A stretch of DNA of 9,175 bases. Source: Spirochaetota bacterium (lineage in GTDB: Bacteria; Spirochaetota; Spirochaetia; Treponematales; Rectinemataceae). How positions within the stretch are numbered: the first letter of the stretch is position 1; each line of letters opens with the position of its first letter. The notes under the pieces are model-generated. The model did no database searches and was not told the DNA's origin. It saw only the letters and a program-made list of their open reading frames with translations. The position numbers were made by a program, and so were the translations under genes. The stretch covers positions 1 through 9,175 of the forward strand of contig JAJUJQ010000033.1 in NCBI GenBank assembly GCA_029265255.1, read 5' to 3'. Positions 1 to 6,217 of the stretch are shown here, in pieces.

Positions 1-584
1 ACGGCGTGGGCGACATCACCCTCGACGACATCATCGCGGAGCTCAAGAAACCGAACCGCGACCCCCGCGAAGAGCTGCCGCCACCGCTTCTGCAGCAGGG
101 AGTGCTTTCGTTCGAGGACCTGCAGCCGGGCATGAAAGTGAAGGGCAAGGTGAAGAACGTGGTCGATTTCGGCGCCTTCGTCGATATCGGCATCAAGGAG
201 AGCGCGCTCATCCACGTATCCGAAATGGGCGATCGCTTCGTCAAAAATCCGATGGAGGTGCTGCGCGTAGGAGACCTCAAGGAATTTACGATCATCAGCA
301 TCGATCCTGTGCGGCGGCGCATAGGATTGTCGCTCAGGGCGACGGGCGCAGAAGGGCGGCGGGACGGCGCCTCTGCGGCAAGTTTTGGGCATGCCGCGAA
401 GGATGCAAAGGACGAGCCAAGGGGCGGCAGAAGTTCAGCCCCACAGAGAACCGTAAGCACTTTCCGTTCGGAGGGTCGAGTTTCGACGGGCAAGCCGGCC
501 TCGAGGGGGCGTTCTTTCCGCGAAGGGAGCGACGACGGCATGACCTACAACCCCTTTGCGGATTTGCTCAAGAAGCAAAAATAA
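1..584 (+). CDS. tex: Tex, RNA-binding S1-domain protein, C-terminal part (5' partial)
   Basis: Tex is a cytoplasmic nucleic-acid-binding protein made of a helical N-terminal part, a YqgF-like domain, helix-hairpin-helix motifs and a C-terminal S1 domain; it is linked to transcription and RNA metabolism. Only the last ~194 residues are present and the reading frame is open to the left edge, so the GTG at position 6 is an internal valine and not a start. Numbering from that codon, residues 1-35 hold the linker typical of Tex (GDITLDDIIAELKKP, then NRDPR). Residues 38-111 are the S1 domain, with the FGAFVDIG core, the HVSEM strand and the closing RRRIGLSLR. Residues 112-180 are a basic, Gly/Ser/Arg-rich, probably disordered tail. 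The protein ends with NPFADLLKKQK, an ending I recognise from other Tex proteins. The stop is TAA at 582-584. Family identity is firm; the function of the tail is unknown. Confidence 0.95.
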   Translation, partial: GVGDITLDDIIAELKKPNRDPREELPPPLLQQGVLSFEDLQPGMKVKGKVKNVVDFGAFVDIGIKESALIHVSEMGDRFVKNPMEVLRVGDLKEFTIISIDPVRRRIGLSLRATGAEGRRDGASAASFGHAAKDAKDEPRGGRSSAPQRTVSTFRSEGRVSTGKPASRGRSFREGSDDGMTYNPFADLLKKQK

Positions 585-597
585 TTCGCATGGAGCC

Positions 598-626
598 TTG
601 AATCCTCCTTCTTCGTTCGATATACT
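598..626 (+). promoter_or_regulatory. Sigma70-type promoter in the tex-GNAT gap
   Basis: A -35 box TTGAAT (598-603, four of six consensus bases) and a -10 box TATACT (621-626, five of six) are separated by exactly 17 bases. Transcription would start near 633. The promoter lies only 14 bases after the tex stop codon and about 270 bases before the next start codon, and a terminator follows about 110 bases downstream. It therefore fits a short independent transcript better than a simple mRNA promoter. This is sequence inspection only, with no transcription data. Confidence 0.5.
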
Positions 627-675
627 TTGTATCGCCCTCGTGCGAGTGTTCGGCGTCGGTTTTTGTGCCGCTAAT

Positions 676-707
676 CCCCCCAACCCCAGCGGCCAACCCT
701 ACCCCCC
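676..707 (-). other. G-quadruplex-type motif (minus strand)
   Basis: Read on the minus strand, this stretch has four G runs: six, three, four and six guanines. They are separated by TA, a nine-base loop and TT. This meets the usual G3+ with loops of 1-12 pattern for an intramolecular G-quadruplex; the plus strand would be the matching i-motif or C-rich RNA. It sits between the promoter at 598-626 and the terminator at 702-736, on the template strand for plus-strand transcription, where it could slow RNA polymerase. Folding is predicted from pattern only. Confidence 0.45.
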
Positions 708-736
708 GATGCCGACGCTGCACGGGGGTTTTCTTT
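702..736 (+). terminator. Rho-independent terminator
   Basis: CCCCCG (703-708) pairs with CGGGGG (723-728). Inside this, after one bulged A, TGC (710-712) pairs with GCA (720-722), giving a 9-bp GC-rich stem with a 7-base loop. The stem is followed directly by TTTTCTTT (729-736). It would end the candidate small RNA starting near 633 and any read-through from tex. About 160 bases remain before the GNAT start. Confidence 0.65.
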
Positions 737-895
737 GCTGGCCGGCGCACATCGTGTGAAAGGCCGCGCTTGCAAGCTTTGGCAGCAAAAAGGCGTGTGA
801 TCGACGACGGCCCGGCCGAGCCTCCGCATACCGCATCCATTGACGATGTCTTCGTCGAGCAGGCGCTTTTTCGTTGTATGAAGGGAGGAGGCACC
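737..895. other. Region upstream of the GNAT gene, no clear promoter
   Basis: Between the terminator and the GNAT start I see a 10-bp palindrome GCTTGCAAGC (768-777) and a TTGACG (840-845) that would make a -35 box, but no convincing -10 box at the right distance. The frame of the GNAT gene stays open leftward through this region to about 665, but the translation there is Arg/Pro-rich and resembles no N-terminal domain I know, so I treat it as untranslated. The ribosome binding site AAGGGAGGAG lies at 881-890. Confidence 0.4.
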
Positions 896-1351
896 ATGGG
901 AACTCTCGTCATCCGCAGCGCCCGGCTTGACGACAGCCCGGCACTCGCCATGCTTTCCGCACAGCTTGGATACCCTACCACAGCCGAAGTGGTACAGGCG
1001 CGCCTGCCGCGCTACCTCGAGGCGAAGGAACGGCGCGTCATCGTCGCGGAACTCGATGGCCAGGTTGTCGGCTGGACGAGTATCGAGATTGTCGACCATT
1101 TCTACCTCGAAAAATTTGCAGAGATATCAGGCTTTGTGGTGGAGGCGACGCACAGGGGCCACGGCATCGGGCACGCGCTCATGGCAGAAGCCGAACGCTG
1201 GACCTCTGCACAGGGGCTTTCGATCCTCAGGCTTAAAACGAATGTCGTGCGAACCGAAGCGCATCGTTTTTATGAAAACCTTGGCTTTTTACGCACGAAA
1301 ACTCAATATACCTACGTGAAGCAGCTTGCGCAGGACGGCAAGGCGCAGTAA
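896..1351 (+). CDS. GNAT-family N-acetyltransferase
   Basis: This is a cytoplasmic acetyl-CoA-dependent N-acetyltransferase of 151 residues, close to the usual ~150 for a single-domain GNAT. The N-terminal strand is TLVIRSARLDD (residues 3-13). Motif A, the acetyl-CoA pyrophosphate-binding loop, is THRGHGIGHAL (85-95), which fits R-x-x-G-x-G at 87-92. Motif B is AHRFYENLGF (122-131). I chose the ATG at 896 because a strong Shine-Dalgarno run (AAGGGAGGAG, 881-890) ends 5 bases before it and the protein begins on the first GNAT strand; an ATG at 878 lies upstream of that site. The substrate cannot be told from sequence; small amines, amino-acid or antibiotic-like amines and protein termini all occur in this superfamily. 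It is the first gene of an apparent operon with the hydrolase 10 bases downstream. Confidence 0.88.
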   Translation: MGTLVIRSARLDDSPALAMLSAQLGYPTTAEVVQARLPRYLEAKERRVIVAELDGQVVGWTSIEIVDHFYLEKFAEISGFVVEATHRGHGIGHALMAEAERWTSAQGLSILRLKTNVVRTEAHRFYENLGFLRTKTQYTYVKQLAQDGKAQ

Positions 1352-1361
1352 CAATTAGCCT

Positions 1362-2411
1362 ATGGCTCTCGTCTTTGAAGCCCTTGCAGGCAATACCCTC
1401 GTGGCGCGCGGTCCGACCAACCTCGGCCTGTATGTGTTCGGACAGGGCGATGCTGCGCGCGCCGTCGTCATCGACTCCGGGGGCGACGAAGACGCGGGCA
1501 GGCGCATCGTGCGGGAGTGCGAGCGGCTCGGGGTACGGCTTGCAGCGGTGCTGAACACGCACTCGAATGCCGACCACTGTGGGGGAAACGCCTTTGTGAA
1601 GAGGCGTACCGGCTGTGCGATCGCGGCGACGGAGATCGAAGCGGCTTTTCTTCAGTATCCTCACCTTGAGCCTTCATTCCTCGCTGGCGGCTATCCTCAG
1701 AAGGCGATCCGCAACAAATTTTTGATGGCGCCGCCCTCGCGTGCGACCCACCTGCTCGAACCACCCTGCCGACTTGTGCTCGACGAAAAGGGCGACATAG
1801 ATATTCGGCCTGGCGTAGCCTCGGCAGGCTCTCGGGGGCCAGAAAGGACCTTGAGTGCGGCGAGTCCTGGCAACACAGCAAGCTCGGTGGGCACGCAGGG
1901 GGCGGAACCTGCCTCTGGCGGTGCGTTGCACATCGTTGCTCTGCCGGGCCACTACTTCGGTATGGTCGGCGTGATGACTCCCGACAGAGTGTTCTTTGCC
2001 GCGGACGCTCTGGCAGGGGCATCGATTCTTGAGAAATACCATATTTTCTTTTTCTACGATGTTGCGGCGGAGCTCGAGACGCTCGCGATGCTTGAGGCAA
2101 TAGAGGCCGAATGGTTCGTGCCCTCGCACGCGGAGCCGGTCCGCGACATCCGGCCGCTCGTCGGTCTCAACCGTGCCAAGATATTCGAGATCGCCGAGGT
2201 CATCGTCGGCCTCGTCCAAAACAGCAAAAACGGCGCCTCGCTCGAAGACGTGGTGGCGGAGGTCTGTGCCCACTATGGTATAGTGCTCAATGCGGACCAG
2301 CACGTGCTCGTCGGGTCGACGATACGCTCGTATCTTTCATGGCTCTGCGATCAGGGCCGGCTCGAGTATGGATTTGAGCACAACAGAATGACGTTCGAGG
2401 TGAAACAATGA
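1362..2411 (+). CDS. Metallo-beta-lactamase-fold hydrolase with Asn in the metal motif
   Basis: This 349-residue protein has the MBL fold: GPTNLGLYVFG and VVIDSGGDEDAG strands (residues 17-46), motif 2 THSNADH (66-72), PGHYFGMVGV (195-204), FFAADAL (211-217) and PSHAEPV (254-260). Ligands corresponding to H67, D71, H72, H197, D215 and H256 are present, but the second His of the usual HxHxDH is Asn69. The same THSNADH form occurs, as I recall, in an uncharacterised bacterial MBL branch, so the enzyme may still be active with altered metal binding. Residues 150-188 are a Gly/Ala/Ser-rich low-complexity insert just before the third metal-site strand. Residues 270-349 look like a helical, winged-helix-like C-terminal domain. 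The ribosome binding site is weak, suggesting translation coupled to the GNAT gene, whose stop is 10 bases upstream. It overlaps the next start by 4 bases. The substrate is unknown; thiolesters, lactones and phosphodiesters are possible. Confidence 0.85.
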   Translation: MALVFEALAGNTLVARGPTNLGLYVFGQGDAARAVVIDSGGDEDAGRRIVRECERLGVRLAAVLNTHSNADHCGGNAFVKRRTGCAIAATEIEAAFLQYPHLEPSFLAGGYPQKAIRNKFLMAPPSRATHLLEPPCRLVLDEKGDIDIRPGVASAGSRGPERTLSAASPGNTASSVGTQGAEPASGGALHIVALPGHYFGMVGVMTPDRVFFAADALAGASILEKYHIFFFYDVAAELETLAMLEAIEAEWFVPSHAEPVRDIRPLVGLNRAKIFEIAEVIVGLVQNSKNGASLEDVVAEVCAHYGIVLNADQHVLVGSTIRSYLSWLCDQGRLEYGFEHNRMTFEVKQ

Positions 2412-4252
2412 ATAAAAGCAATCTGGCGGTCGGCGCTCGCCTTTCGCGGAAGGGTGACTCGGCGCGACAATCTGCGCGTCACCCTGTCTTTCTGGCGATT
2501 CTCTTTTTTTCCTTTCTGAGCTGCGCGGGGCTTGAGACTGCCTTTGCGCAGGGGCATCTCGCCGTGGAACTCGGACACCCCGTGTATGCCGTCATCGAAA
2601 CGGCGGAGCTGCGCGGTGTGGTCACGAGGCTTTCCTCGGTCAAGCCGTACACAAGCCAGCAGGTGGCTGAGCTTTTGGCGACGATGGTCGGGCACATGGA
2701 GGCCTTTTCGTCTGCCGAGCAGGCCCTCATTCGTCGGTATGCCGAGGAATTCAAGGCCGGTGCGGGCGTCGAACAGTCGCTCTGGCACGACAAGAGCGGA
2801 AAAGCCCGCGCAGGCATCCGCATCGAGGCGACGACGAAGCTCGACGCAGGCGGGCTCTACGACCTCCTCGATGGCTCGAGTTCCACCGCGCTCAAGGACA
2901 TGTGGCACCTCAATTCGCGCTGGGTGCCGTATCTGGCGGCGGATCCCCTCCCCTGGCTTTCGCTGAAGGGGGAGGCTGGCTTCACCTACGACAAGATCAA
3001 AACAAGTCTCTATCTCCCTTACGAGTTTACCAAAGAGTGGGATGCTACCCATATTTGGTTCGGGGACCCGCGTAATTCAGATGATGGTACGCTCGACTAT
3101 CCAATGGCGAGCTACGATATCCGCGAGGATATTGCGGCTGAAAGCGATGATGGTTCGATCATGGTCAGACTCTCGCGTTTCCGGAGAGACTGGGGCATGG
3201 GTTCAGGCTCTTTCTCTCTCTCGGGGACAGCACGGCCTTTCGTAGGTCTCGAGACGGCATTCCGACCGTCGAAGTTCTTTGCGATATCGGGGCTCTTGGG
3301 CTCGCTGACAAATTGGAGAAAGGGAGACAACGAAAAGAGTACGGATCCGAGTGCACTTTCTTATCAGAAGATGCTCGGGCTTCAGCGCATGGAGCTCTTC
3401 CCCTTCGATTGGCTCACGATATCAGCGACGAGCACGCTGGTTGGCGCAAAGCGCTTCGAGCTCGGGTATTTTTCGCCCCTTTTGTTTTCAGTGATGTATC
3501 AGAACCAGCTCGCCAACATCGACAACCTCGGCGTGCAGGTGGACGGACAGATTCTCGTGCCGCGCATCGGCAAGTTCTACGCCTCGTTCTACGCCGACGA
3601 GATGGAGATCACGAACCTATCGCAGCTCTTCACAAAGGCGCGCAACATGTTCGCGCTGCAGGGCGGCGTGAAGGTGCCACTGCCCTGGCTTTCCTTTGCG
3701 ACTGTCACCGCGCAGTACACCAAGATCGAGCCATTCGTGTACTCGCACTATCCGACGTGGTATCCGGATTACCGGCTGCGCGTGGACACCTCCTACACGC
3801 AGGACGGCGAAAACCTCGGTTACTACCTGCCGCCGAACTCCGACGAATTCCTGCTCAAGTTCGAGGTGATGCCGGCGCCCGACTGGCGCGTCGCCCTCAA
3901 GTACCGATTCGTGCGGCACGGGGACAACCCACAGGCGGATTGGCCAGGTCTGAAGGAGAGTTACGGCGATGTGAACAAGTACATGGATTACGACCCCGCC
4001 CAGCTCTATTCTTACAACAAGAACTTCCTCCACGACGGCATCTACGACTACAACCACATCGGGAATATTGTGGTGACCTGGCGGCCATCCGATCCTCCGG
4101 AGCTTCTGGGCGCGGCGATTCCCTTCGAACTTGGGCTGGGCTATGGCATTTCCTATACCTGGTCCGTCGACGAGACCGGCGCAGGCCGCTCTTCACTCGT
4201 CACCACAGGGTGGAAGAATGTGCTCTCGTTGACGATGAAGTTCTTTTTATAG
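2408..4252 (+). CDS. Wzi-like outer-membrane beta-barrel protein
   Basis: This is a 614-residue exported protein. A long basic N-region (1-25) precedes a hydrophobic stretch (26-42), with a plausible signal peptidase I site at AFA47-Q48; an LSC sequence ending at C39 could instead be a relaxed lipobox. Residues 56-115 form a helical segment (HPVYAVIETAELRG) like the periplasmic N-terminal part of capsule-assembly Wzi-family proteins. From ~135 the protein is a run of amphipathic strands ended by aromatic residues, as in a beta-barrel. It includes the RDWGMGSGSFSLSG stretch (260-273), which resembles the Wzi WGPG-type loop, and it ends LSLTMKFFL. Wzi of E. coli anchors K-antigen capsule at the cell surface; whether this protein binds a polysaccharide here is inference. 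The start overlaps the hydrolase stop (ATGA), with GAGGTG at 2397-2402 as ribosome binding site. No capsule polymerase or export gene is nearby. Alternative: a general outer-membrane porin-like protein. Confidence 0.7.
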   Translation: MNKSNLAVGARLSRKGDSARQSARHPVFLAILFFSFLSCAGLETAFAQGHLAVELGHPVYAVIETAELRGVVTRLSSVKPYTSQQVAELLATMVGHMEAFSSAEQALIRRYAEEFKAGAGVEQSLWHDKSGKARAGIRIEATTKLDAGGLYDLLDGSSSTALKDMWHLNSRWVPYLAADPLPWLSLKGEAGFTYDKIKTSLYLPYEFTKEWDATHIWFGDPRNSDDGTLDYPMASYDIREDIAAESDDGSIMVRLSRFRRDWGMGSGSFSLSGTARPFVGLETAFRPSKFFAISGLLGSLTNWRKGDNEKSTDPSALSYQKMLGLQRMELFPFDWLTISATSTLVGAKRFELGYFSPLLFSVMYQNQLANIDNLGVQVDGQILVPRIGKFYASFYADEMEITNLSQLFTKARNMFALQGGVKVPLPWLSFATVTAQYTKIEPFVYSHYPTWYPDYRLRVDTSYTQDGENLGYYLPPNSDEFLLKFEVMPAPDWRVALKYRFVRHGDNPQADWPGLKESYGDVNKYMDYDPAQLYSYNKNFLHDGIYDYNHIGNIVVTWRPSDPPELLGAAIPFELGLGYGISYTWSVDETGAGRSSLVTTGWKNVLSLTMKFFL

Positions 4253-4328
4253 GTGCCACAGCGGGAGCGCCAGCGTGGCCTGATCTCCGCGTGAGCTGCG
4301 GGGTCCTGCATAGAACTTTGCCGCTCTG

Positions 4329-5081
4329 TTAGTCGTTTACGCCCTTGATCCGCGGCATCGGGCCACGGTAGAGGGAATGGTCGCCGCCCTCGCGCTCGAT
4401 TTCGGCCTGCATGAGATCGTGGATCTGCCTCGAGAATTGGATCGAGCGGATGAGGAAAGCATGGGGGTTTTTCTCGGGTGGGGGCGGGGGAGGCGCGACG
4501 GGGGCGAGCACGTGCACCGTCACCTGGGTGCGCCGTGACTTTTTCCCATGGCGCCGTTTTAGGATGCTGACGATGGGGACAATCGGCACACCGAAACGTA
4601 TCGCGAAATAGCAGGCCCCCGCCTTGAAGGGGAATATTCTCTGGTTTCCGATGAAGCACTCACCCTCTGGATAGAAGTGGACGAGCCCCCGCGTCGACAG
4701 TCCGTGAGCGACGGCGTCTTCGATGTCCTTAAGGCGTCCGCTGCTCCTTGGGAGGGGAATACCGCCTAAGAGCCTCACGAGCGAGCCGAGCACAGGGGCT
4801 TCGCAGGTCTCCTCGAGGAGGGTGAAGTAGGTGCGGCGCGGAAACACAGCGAGGCCGTGGAAGACAGGGTCCAGCGGCATGCAGTGGTTGCTGAGGAGGA
4901 TGGCGCGCGAAGGCAGACGATGAGTCAGACCAGACCTCGAGTTTGTATTTTCGATCTTTATGCTGTAAAGAAGGCGGCTCAGCGGCCAGCCGATAAGGGC
5001 GACGAAGGCCACAAGGATGTCTCCTACAAGGCGCGACCAAGGGGACTCTGATATCAGTGGGGCACCCTTCCGATATCTCAT
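4329..5081 (-). CDS. PlsC-family glycerolipid/glycolipid acyltransferase
   Basis: This 250-residue protein of the lysophosphatidate acyltransferase (PlsC, LPLAT) superfamily transfers an acyl chain to a lipid or sugar hydroxyl at the inner membrane. A hydrophobic N-terminal segment (residues 18-40) would anchor it. Catalytic block I is NHCMPLD (H66-x4-D71), block II is GGIPLPR (106-112), block III is FYPEGE (136-141) and block IV is VPIVPIV (165-171). Residues 197-202 are six prolines in a row. I chose the ATG at 5081-5079 because it overlaps the glycosyltransferase stop (ATGA) and has AAAGG just upstream; a longer open frame to the right lies wholly inside the glycosyltransferase gene. It is last in the operon and converges on the barrel gene. 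It could be a PlsC for phosphatidic acid, but its partnership with the glycosyltransferase suggests acylation of a glycolipid, as CrtO does in staphylococci (inference). Confidence 0.88.
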   Translation of the reverse strand: MRYRKGAPLISESPWSRLVGDILVAFVALIGWPLSRLLYSIKIENTNSRSGLTHRLPSRAILLSNHCMPLDPVFHGLAVFPRRTYFTLLEETCEAPVLGSLVRLLGGIPLPRSSGRLKDIEDAVAHGLSTRGLVHFYPEGECFIGNQRIFPFKAGACYFAIRFGVPIVPIVSILKRRHGKKSRRTQVTVHVLAPVAPPPPPPEKNPHAFLIRSIQFSRQIHDLMQAEIEREGGDHSLYRGPMPRIKGVND

Positions 5082-6217
5082 TGCACCTTTCTCCCCTTCC
5101 ATTCGATGCCGCCTTCTTTGTTCACCAACCGGAAGCCTCGCCAGAGCGATGAGAGCGTATTCACAAATACGAGCGGATAGATGAACGCCACGTACCACGG
5201 CAGGCGACGGTCGATGGTTTCGAGGACCCACATGGAGAACGAGAGGATCGCCGATGCTCTGAGAAAAGGCAATGCGGGTCCGAGCGATGGAATGGGAACA
5301 ACGCATGCGATGACGGGGATGAAAAAGATGAGCGGTACGGCCACCGTTCCCAGGAACAGGACAATGAGATTTTTGCCGAGGTAGTCGTAGGCGTTTTTTG
5401 CGATGCCTTGAATCGCTTCTCTGTAGGAGCTGTACATGCGGCTGTCAACGACGTCCCGCAGGTCGGCGAACACGACCTTCCCGCCCTGTGCCTTGACGAC
5501 GCGCGCCATTTTTACGTCTTCCGTCGCCTGGTGCTTCACCTTTTCGTAGCCGCCAATTCTTTCGAAGAATGATCGCCGGAACAGCATGAATTGCCCGATT
5601 GCATGGCTTATGAGGGGAGCTTTTGTCCCAGGAATGAGATACAGGGGCATGCCGAGCATTGTCAGAATATAAATCGAAGGCAAGACGGCGGCCTCTGCAA
5701 AAGTGGGCATGAGGTGGTGGACGTACCCTGTGACGAGGTCGGCTTTGTATCGTTCGGCGACGGATATCGCCTTACCGATGGAATCTGGTTTGTGGACCGT
5801 GTCTGCGTCGGTGCAGAGCAGGTAGTCTTCTTTGACATGGCTGGCCAACTCCTGAAGGGCGTGAGGCTTGCCGTACCATCCTTCGGGCAGCGGCTCGGCC
5901 TTAAAGGCCTTGAATTTGCGCGGAAAGCGGAGCATGTAGTCCTTGAGGATTTCCCACGTTTCGTCGGTCGAGTTGTCGTCGATCACGTAGATCTGATAGG
6001 AGTTGTAGTTCTGCTGCAGCAGCGAATCGAGACATGGACGGATGCGCAGCGCCTCATTGCGCGCAGGAACGAGCACCGCCACGGAGGGGCCTGTCTTTTT
6101 GGGCCCGATGGAGAGCGTGTGCATGAGCCACAGGATGTTCGATGTCGTAATGAAAAAGAAAAAAATGCAGGCCGCAAACGTGACCACCCCGTACGCGGTG
6201 AGGATTGTAGCGTTCAT
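5078..6217 (-). CDS. Membrane-anchored family 2 glycosyltransferase (CrtQ/HpnB-like)
   Basis: This 379-residue enzyme transfers a sugar from a nucleotide donor to a lipid-type acceptor. An N-terminal membrane segment (residues 8-34) is followed by a cytoplasmic GT-A catalytic domain. VLVPARNEA (48-56) is the nucleotide-binding start, IDDNSTDET (79-87) holds the first Asp pair, and TDADT (136-140) is the DxD metal site. SHAIGQFMLFRR (204-215) and IGGYE (221-225) form the acceptor region, and ATEDVKMA (231-238) holds the catalytic-base ED pair. Three further membrane segments lie at about 283-307, 313-336 and 340-360. This layout matches the CrtQ (diaponeurosporenoate) and HpnB (hopanoid) class. 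No carotenoid or hopanoid gene is in the window, so the acceptor is open. The start ATG at 6217-6215 overlaps the TPR-protein stop by 4 bases; an in-frame extension to 6292 lies inside that gene and is rejected. Confidence 0.88.
   Translation of the reverse strand: MNATILTAYGVVTFAACIFFFFITTSNILWLMHTLSIGPKKTGPSVAVLVPARNEALRIRPCLDSLLQQNYNSYQIYVIDDNSTDETWEILKDYMLRFPRKFKAFKAEPLPEGWYGKPHALQELASHVKEDYLLCTDADTVHKPDSIGKAISVAERYKADLVTGYVHHLMPTFAEAAVLPSIYILTMLGMPLYLIPGTKAPLISHAIGQFMLFRRSFFERIGGYEKVKHQATEDVKMARVVKAQGGKVVFADLRDVVDSRMYSSYREAIQGIAKNAYDYLGKNLIVLFLGTVAVPLIFFIPVIACVVPIPSLGPALPFLRASAILSFSMWVLETIDRRLPWYVAFIYPLVFVNTLSSLWRGFRLVNKEGGIEWKGRKVQ

Larger units (their letters stand above)
633..736 (+). 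ncRNA. Candidate small RNA, about 100 nt, C-rich loop
   Basis: A good promoter (598-626) and an intrinsic terminator (702-736) bracket about 104 bases with no credible reading frame. Inside is a perfect 6-bp hairpin, GCCGCT (667-672) with AGCGGC (688-693). Its 15-base loop contains CCCCCC and CCCC runs, and a further CCC and CCCCCC follow before the terminator. C-rich single-stranded loops are used by several known Gram-positive and Gram-negative small RNAs to pair with G-rich ribosome binding sites; that this one does so is inference. It does not match the SRP, tmRNA, RNase P or 6S RNA signatures that I can recall. The alternative is that the segment is just the tex terminator region plus a chance promoter. 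Confidence 0.35.

Noticed and set aside
709..759. 16-codon reading frame starting in the terminator loop
   Set aside because: No ribosome binding site (the upstream bases are C runs) and its start is buried in the terminator stem-loop.
768..777. Perfect 10-bp palindrome GCTTGCAAGC as an operator
   Set aside because: About nine such palindromes are expected by chance in a window this size, and no second copy lies near it.
665..895. In-frame upward extension of the GNAT gene (77 extra residues)
   Set aside because: It runs through the terminator hairpin, has Arg/Pro-rich sequence like no N-terminal domain I know, lacks a ribosome binding site, and a strong one sits directly before the ATG at 896.
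1674..2303. Long minus-strand frames opposite the hydrolase gene
   Set aside because: Antisense shadows with no recognisable domain, lying over a gene with intact MBL motifs.
4253..4328. Bidirectional terminator between the convergent genes
   Set aside because: The only hairpin seen, CTCCGC (4285-4290) with GCGGGG (4298-4303), contains a G-T pair and has no T run on either strand, so it is too weak to call.
3313..4332. 339-codon frame overlapping the barrel gene on the same strand
   Set aside because: Arg/Ala/His-rich composition typical of an out-of-frame read of GC-rich DNA, with no domain; the barrel gene has a signal peptide and consistent strands over the same bases.
5082..5306. Longer N-terminus for the acyltransferase
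   Set aside because: It would lie wholly inside the glycosyltransferase gene in another frame; the ATGA overlap start at 5081 gives the normal PlsC length.
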